Shown here: in pieces, positions 5,945 through 7,028 of the stretch
Layout of the letters: the number at the start of each line of letters is the position of its first letter
How positions within the stretch are numbered: position 1 is the stretch's first letter
Assembly: GCA_903865465.1 (NCBI GenBank)
Contig: CAIPJU010000933.1
Location: 1 to 7,028, forward strand
Length of the DNA stretch: 7,028 bases
Origin: an uncultured Bacteroidota bacterium
Lineage (GTDB): Bacteria; Bacteroidota; Bacteroidia; Bacteroidales; VadinHA17
Direction of reading: 5' to 3'
Notes under the pieces: generated by a model
Seen by the model: the letters and a program-made list of their open reading frames with translations, nothing else
Told to the model about the DNA's origin: nothing
Databases searched by the model: none
Translations under genes and position numbers: made by a program

Positions 5945-6847
5945 ATGTGTGATACATGCGGATGCGGAGAAAATGACGGATTGAAAATTCATGGTCCATT
6001 ATCAAATCACAAACACTCAGATTCAGAGGCTCATGACCATGACCACATTCATGAACACGAACACGAACATGAACATGAGCATCCTCACTCTCACACTCAC
6101 CCACACACTCATTCTCCTGAAGGTAATTCTGATGATGAGCACGATCATGAACACGAACATTATCAAAAAAAGACTTTAAACCTCAATCTCGATATATTAT
6201 CGCGGAATAACCTGACTGCAGAAATGAACCGGAGGTTTTTTGAAGGGCGCAAGGTTCTGTGCCTGAATCTGGTTAGTTCACCCGGCTCTGGTAAAACCAC
6301 CATACTCGAAAAAACTATAAAATACCTCAAGGCCACCAGAAAATTATATGTCATTGAGGGTGATCAGCAGACGCTTCTCGATGCTGACAGGATCGACAAG
6401 GCAGGGGCCCCGGCAGTACAGATCAACACCGGTTCTGGTTGTCATCTTGATGCAAATATGATTGATAAAGCCACAAGAAAACTTGATCCAGATACTAACT
6501 CCGTATTATTCATTGAGAATGTCGGGAACCTCGTTTGTCCGGCAATGTTCGATCTTGGGGAGTTTAAAAGAGTTGTTGTTATCAGTGTTACTGAAGGAGA
6601 TGATAAACCTCTGAAATATCCGTATATGTTCCAGTCTTCCCAGCTTTGCATCATCAATAAATCAGACCTTCTGCCCTATGTGGATTTCAGCATAGAGGAG
6701 ACTATAAAACATGCACGCTTAATTAACCATGAGCTTGAGTTTATTGAGGTTTCAGCAAAAACAGATGAAGGAATGGAGAGCTGGTTTCAATGGATTACTC
6801 AGCAGGAAGAATCTTTTGCAACAAAAAAAGGTTATGAAAAAAGCTGA
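5945..6847 (+). CDS. hypB: Nickel-binding GTPase HypB with His-rich N-terminus
   Basis: A 300-residue SIMIBI-class GTPase that stores nickel and, by GTP hydrolysis, drives its transfer through HypA to the hydrogenase. The N-terminus MCDTCGCG has the CxxCGC high-affinity nickel motif (C2, C5, C7). A His-rich segment (16-72) follows with 21 histidines, 14 of them at every second residue from 30 to 56. The G domain (about 78-290) has the P-loop SSPGSGKTT (111-119), ENVGNLVCP (191-199) and the base-specificity motif NKSD (238-241). C166-H167 and C198 form the GTPase metal site. ATG 5945 is 25 bp after hypA with an A-rich leader. It is the last gene of the operon, and its TGA lies inside the stem of the following terminator. 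Confidence 0.97.
   Translation: MCDTCGCGENDGLKIHGPLSNHKHSDSEAHDHDHIHEHEHEHEHEHPHSHTHPHTHSPEGNSDDEHDHEHEHYQKKTLNLNLDILSRNNLTAEMNRRFFEGRKVLCLNLVSSPGSGKTTILEKTIKYLKATRKLYVIEGDQQTLLDADRIDKAGAPAVQINTGSGCHLDANMIDKATRKLDPDTNSVLFIENVGNLVCPAMFDLGEFKRVVVISVTEGDDKPLKYPYMFQSSQLCIINKSDLLPYVDFSIEETIKHARLINHELEFIEVSAKTDEGMESWFQWITQQEESFATKKGYEKS
6032..6112 (+). repeat. Low-complexity His-codon repeat inside hypB
   Basis: Codons 30-56 of hypB alternate His (CAT/CAC) with Asp/Glu and later Ser/Thr/Pro, producing a hexameric DNA repeat of the type GAACAY in its middle part. A shorter block follows at codons 66-72 (6140-6160). Such repeats can change length by slippage in steps of two codons without a frameshift. 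The protein role (nickel buffering) is known for His-rich HypB homologues. Confidence 0.85.
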
Positions 6848-6875
6848 GATCAGCGAACTACGCTCTGACCTCAGC
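6837..6875 (-). terminator. Hairpin terminator between convergent hypB and protease gene
   Basis: GCTGAG (6843-6848) pairs with CTCAGC (6870-6875), and AGCG/CGCT closes a five-base loop (AACTA). In between there is a TC/GA pair, an A-C mismatch and a small bulge. Read on the minus strand, the hairpin is followed by six T residues (6842-6837), a good intrinsic terminator for the protease gene. On the plus strand the trailing bases are CTTCATTT, so termination of hypB mRNA there would be weaker. Both stop codons (6845-6847 and 6873-6871) lie in the stem. Confidence 0.7.
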
Positions 6876-7028
6876 CTTCATTTAAGTTCTTTACAAGTCT
6901 CCTTATTTCATCAGCTGCTACCGGAATTGAGGCCGAAACTTCAGGTGATAATTCTGTTCCCAGGTTTTGAAAATCCTTTACCGTAATAGCAACAAGGTAT
7001 ATATCAGGGACATTGCCCAAAAGATAGG
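6871..7028 (-). CDS. Hydrogenase maturation protease, C-terminal part (peptidase M52)
   Basis: Only the last 51 codons are in the window. The gene enters from the right edge on the minus strand and stops with TGA at 6873-6871. The visible end contains NVPDIYLVAITVKDFQ, then LGTELSPEV and a terminal helix ending ADEIRRLVKNLNEG. The order of a beta strand with LVxI, a short linker, (x)LSPEV and an amphipathic C-terminal helix is characteristic of HyaD/HybD/HycI-type endopeptidases. These remove the C-terminal extension of the [NiFe] large subunit after nickel insertion. The nickel-binding acidic residues and histidine of the family lie outside the window, so activity cannot be judged. The location, convergent with a full hyp operon, strongly supports the call. 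Which hydrogenase group it serves is unknown. Confidence 0.72.
   Translation of the reverse strand, partial: YLLGNVPDIYLVAITVKDFQNLGTELSPEVSASIPVAADEIRRLVKNLNEG

Noticed and set aside
6032..6112. His-codon repeat considered as a CRISPR or satellite array
   Set aside because: The units are 6 bp without spacers, and the repeat is an in-frame protein segment of hypB.
6729..6986. 85-codon plus-strand frame overlapping the end of hypB and the protease gene
   Set aside because: It overlaps hypB, the terminator and the minus-strand protease end in another frame. It is Leu/Ser-rich with no similarity.

Overview
The window looks like chromosomal DNA of an anaerobic member of the Bacteroidota. The evidence is several exact or near-exact TAnnTTTG (-7) promoter boxes, one with a TTTG (-33) box at the 19-bp spacing typical of that phylum, A-rich leaders mostly without Shine-Dalgarno sequences, and moderate to low GC. 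I infer only the phylum; genus or family cannot be read from this sequence.

Layout: (1) 35-304, minus strand: a small HU-family nucleoid protein, with a good Bacteroidota-type promoter upstream. (2) 305-628: an AT-rich divergent intergenic region holding the HU promoter, a 22-bp-spaced direct repeat and phased A-tracts ahead of the tRNA promoter. (3) 629-720, plus strand: tRNA-Ser(UGA) with encoded CCA, followed by a strong intrinsic terminator at 730-769. (4) 770-959: leader region of the hyp operon, with weak promoter candidates, a 7-bp inverted repeat and a possible 20-codon upstream ORF. (5) 960-6847, plus strand: six tightly packed [NiFe]-hydrogenase maturation genes in the order hypF-hypC-hypD-hypE-hypA-hypB, all intact. 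(6) 6871 to the right edge, minus strand: the C-terminal 51 residues of what looks like a hydrogenase maturation protease (peptidase M52, HyaD/HybD/HycI type), convergent with hypB and separated from it by one hairpin terminator.

How the genes work together (established knowledge of the families): HypF makes carbamoyl-adenylate from carbamoyl phosphate and transfers the carbamoyl group to the C-terminal cysteine of HypE. HypE dehydrates it to a thiocyanate. The HypC-HypD complex carries the iron and receives the cyanide ligands. The Fe(CN)2(CO) unit is inserted into the hydrogenase large subunit. HypA and the GTPase HypB then deliver nickel. Finally a dedicated endopeptidase trims the large-subunit C-terminus. 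All of these steps are represented here except the hydrogenase structural genes, which are probably to the right of the window, upstream of the protease on the minus strand (inference).

I find no previously undescribed system. The most notable details are a HypB that combines the CxxCGC nickel motif with a long His-rich segment, a terminator whose stem contains the stop codons of both convergent genes, a tRNA promoter that places the start point almost on the first tRNA base, and a TTG-initiated hypF with one of the two clear Shine-Dalgarno sequences in the window.
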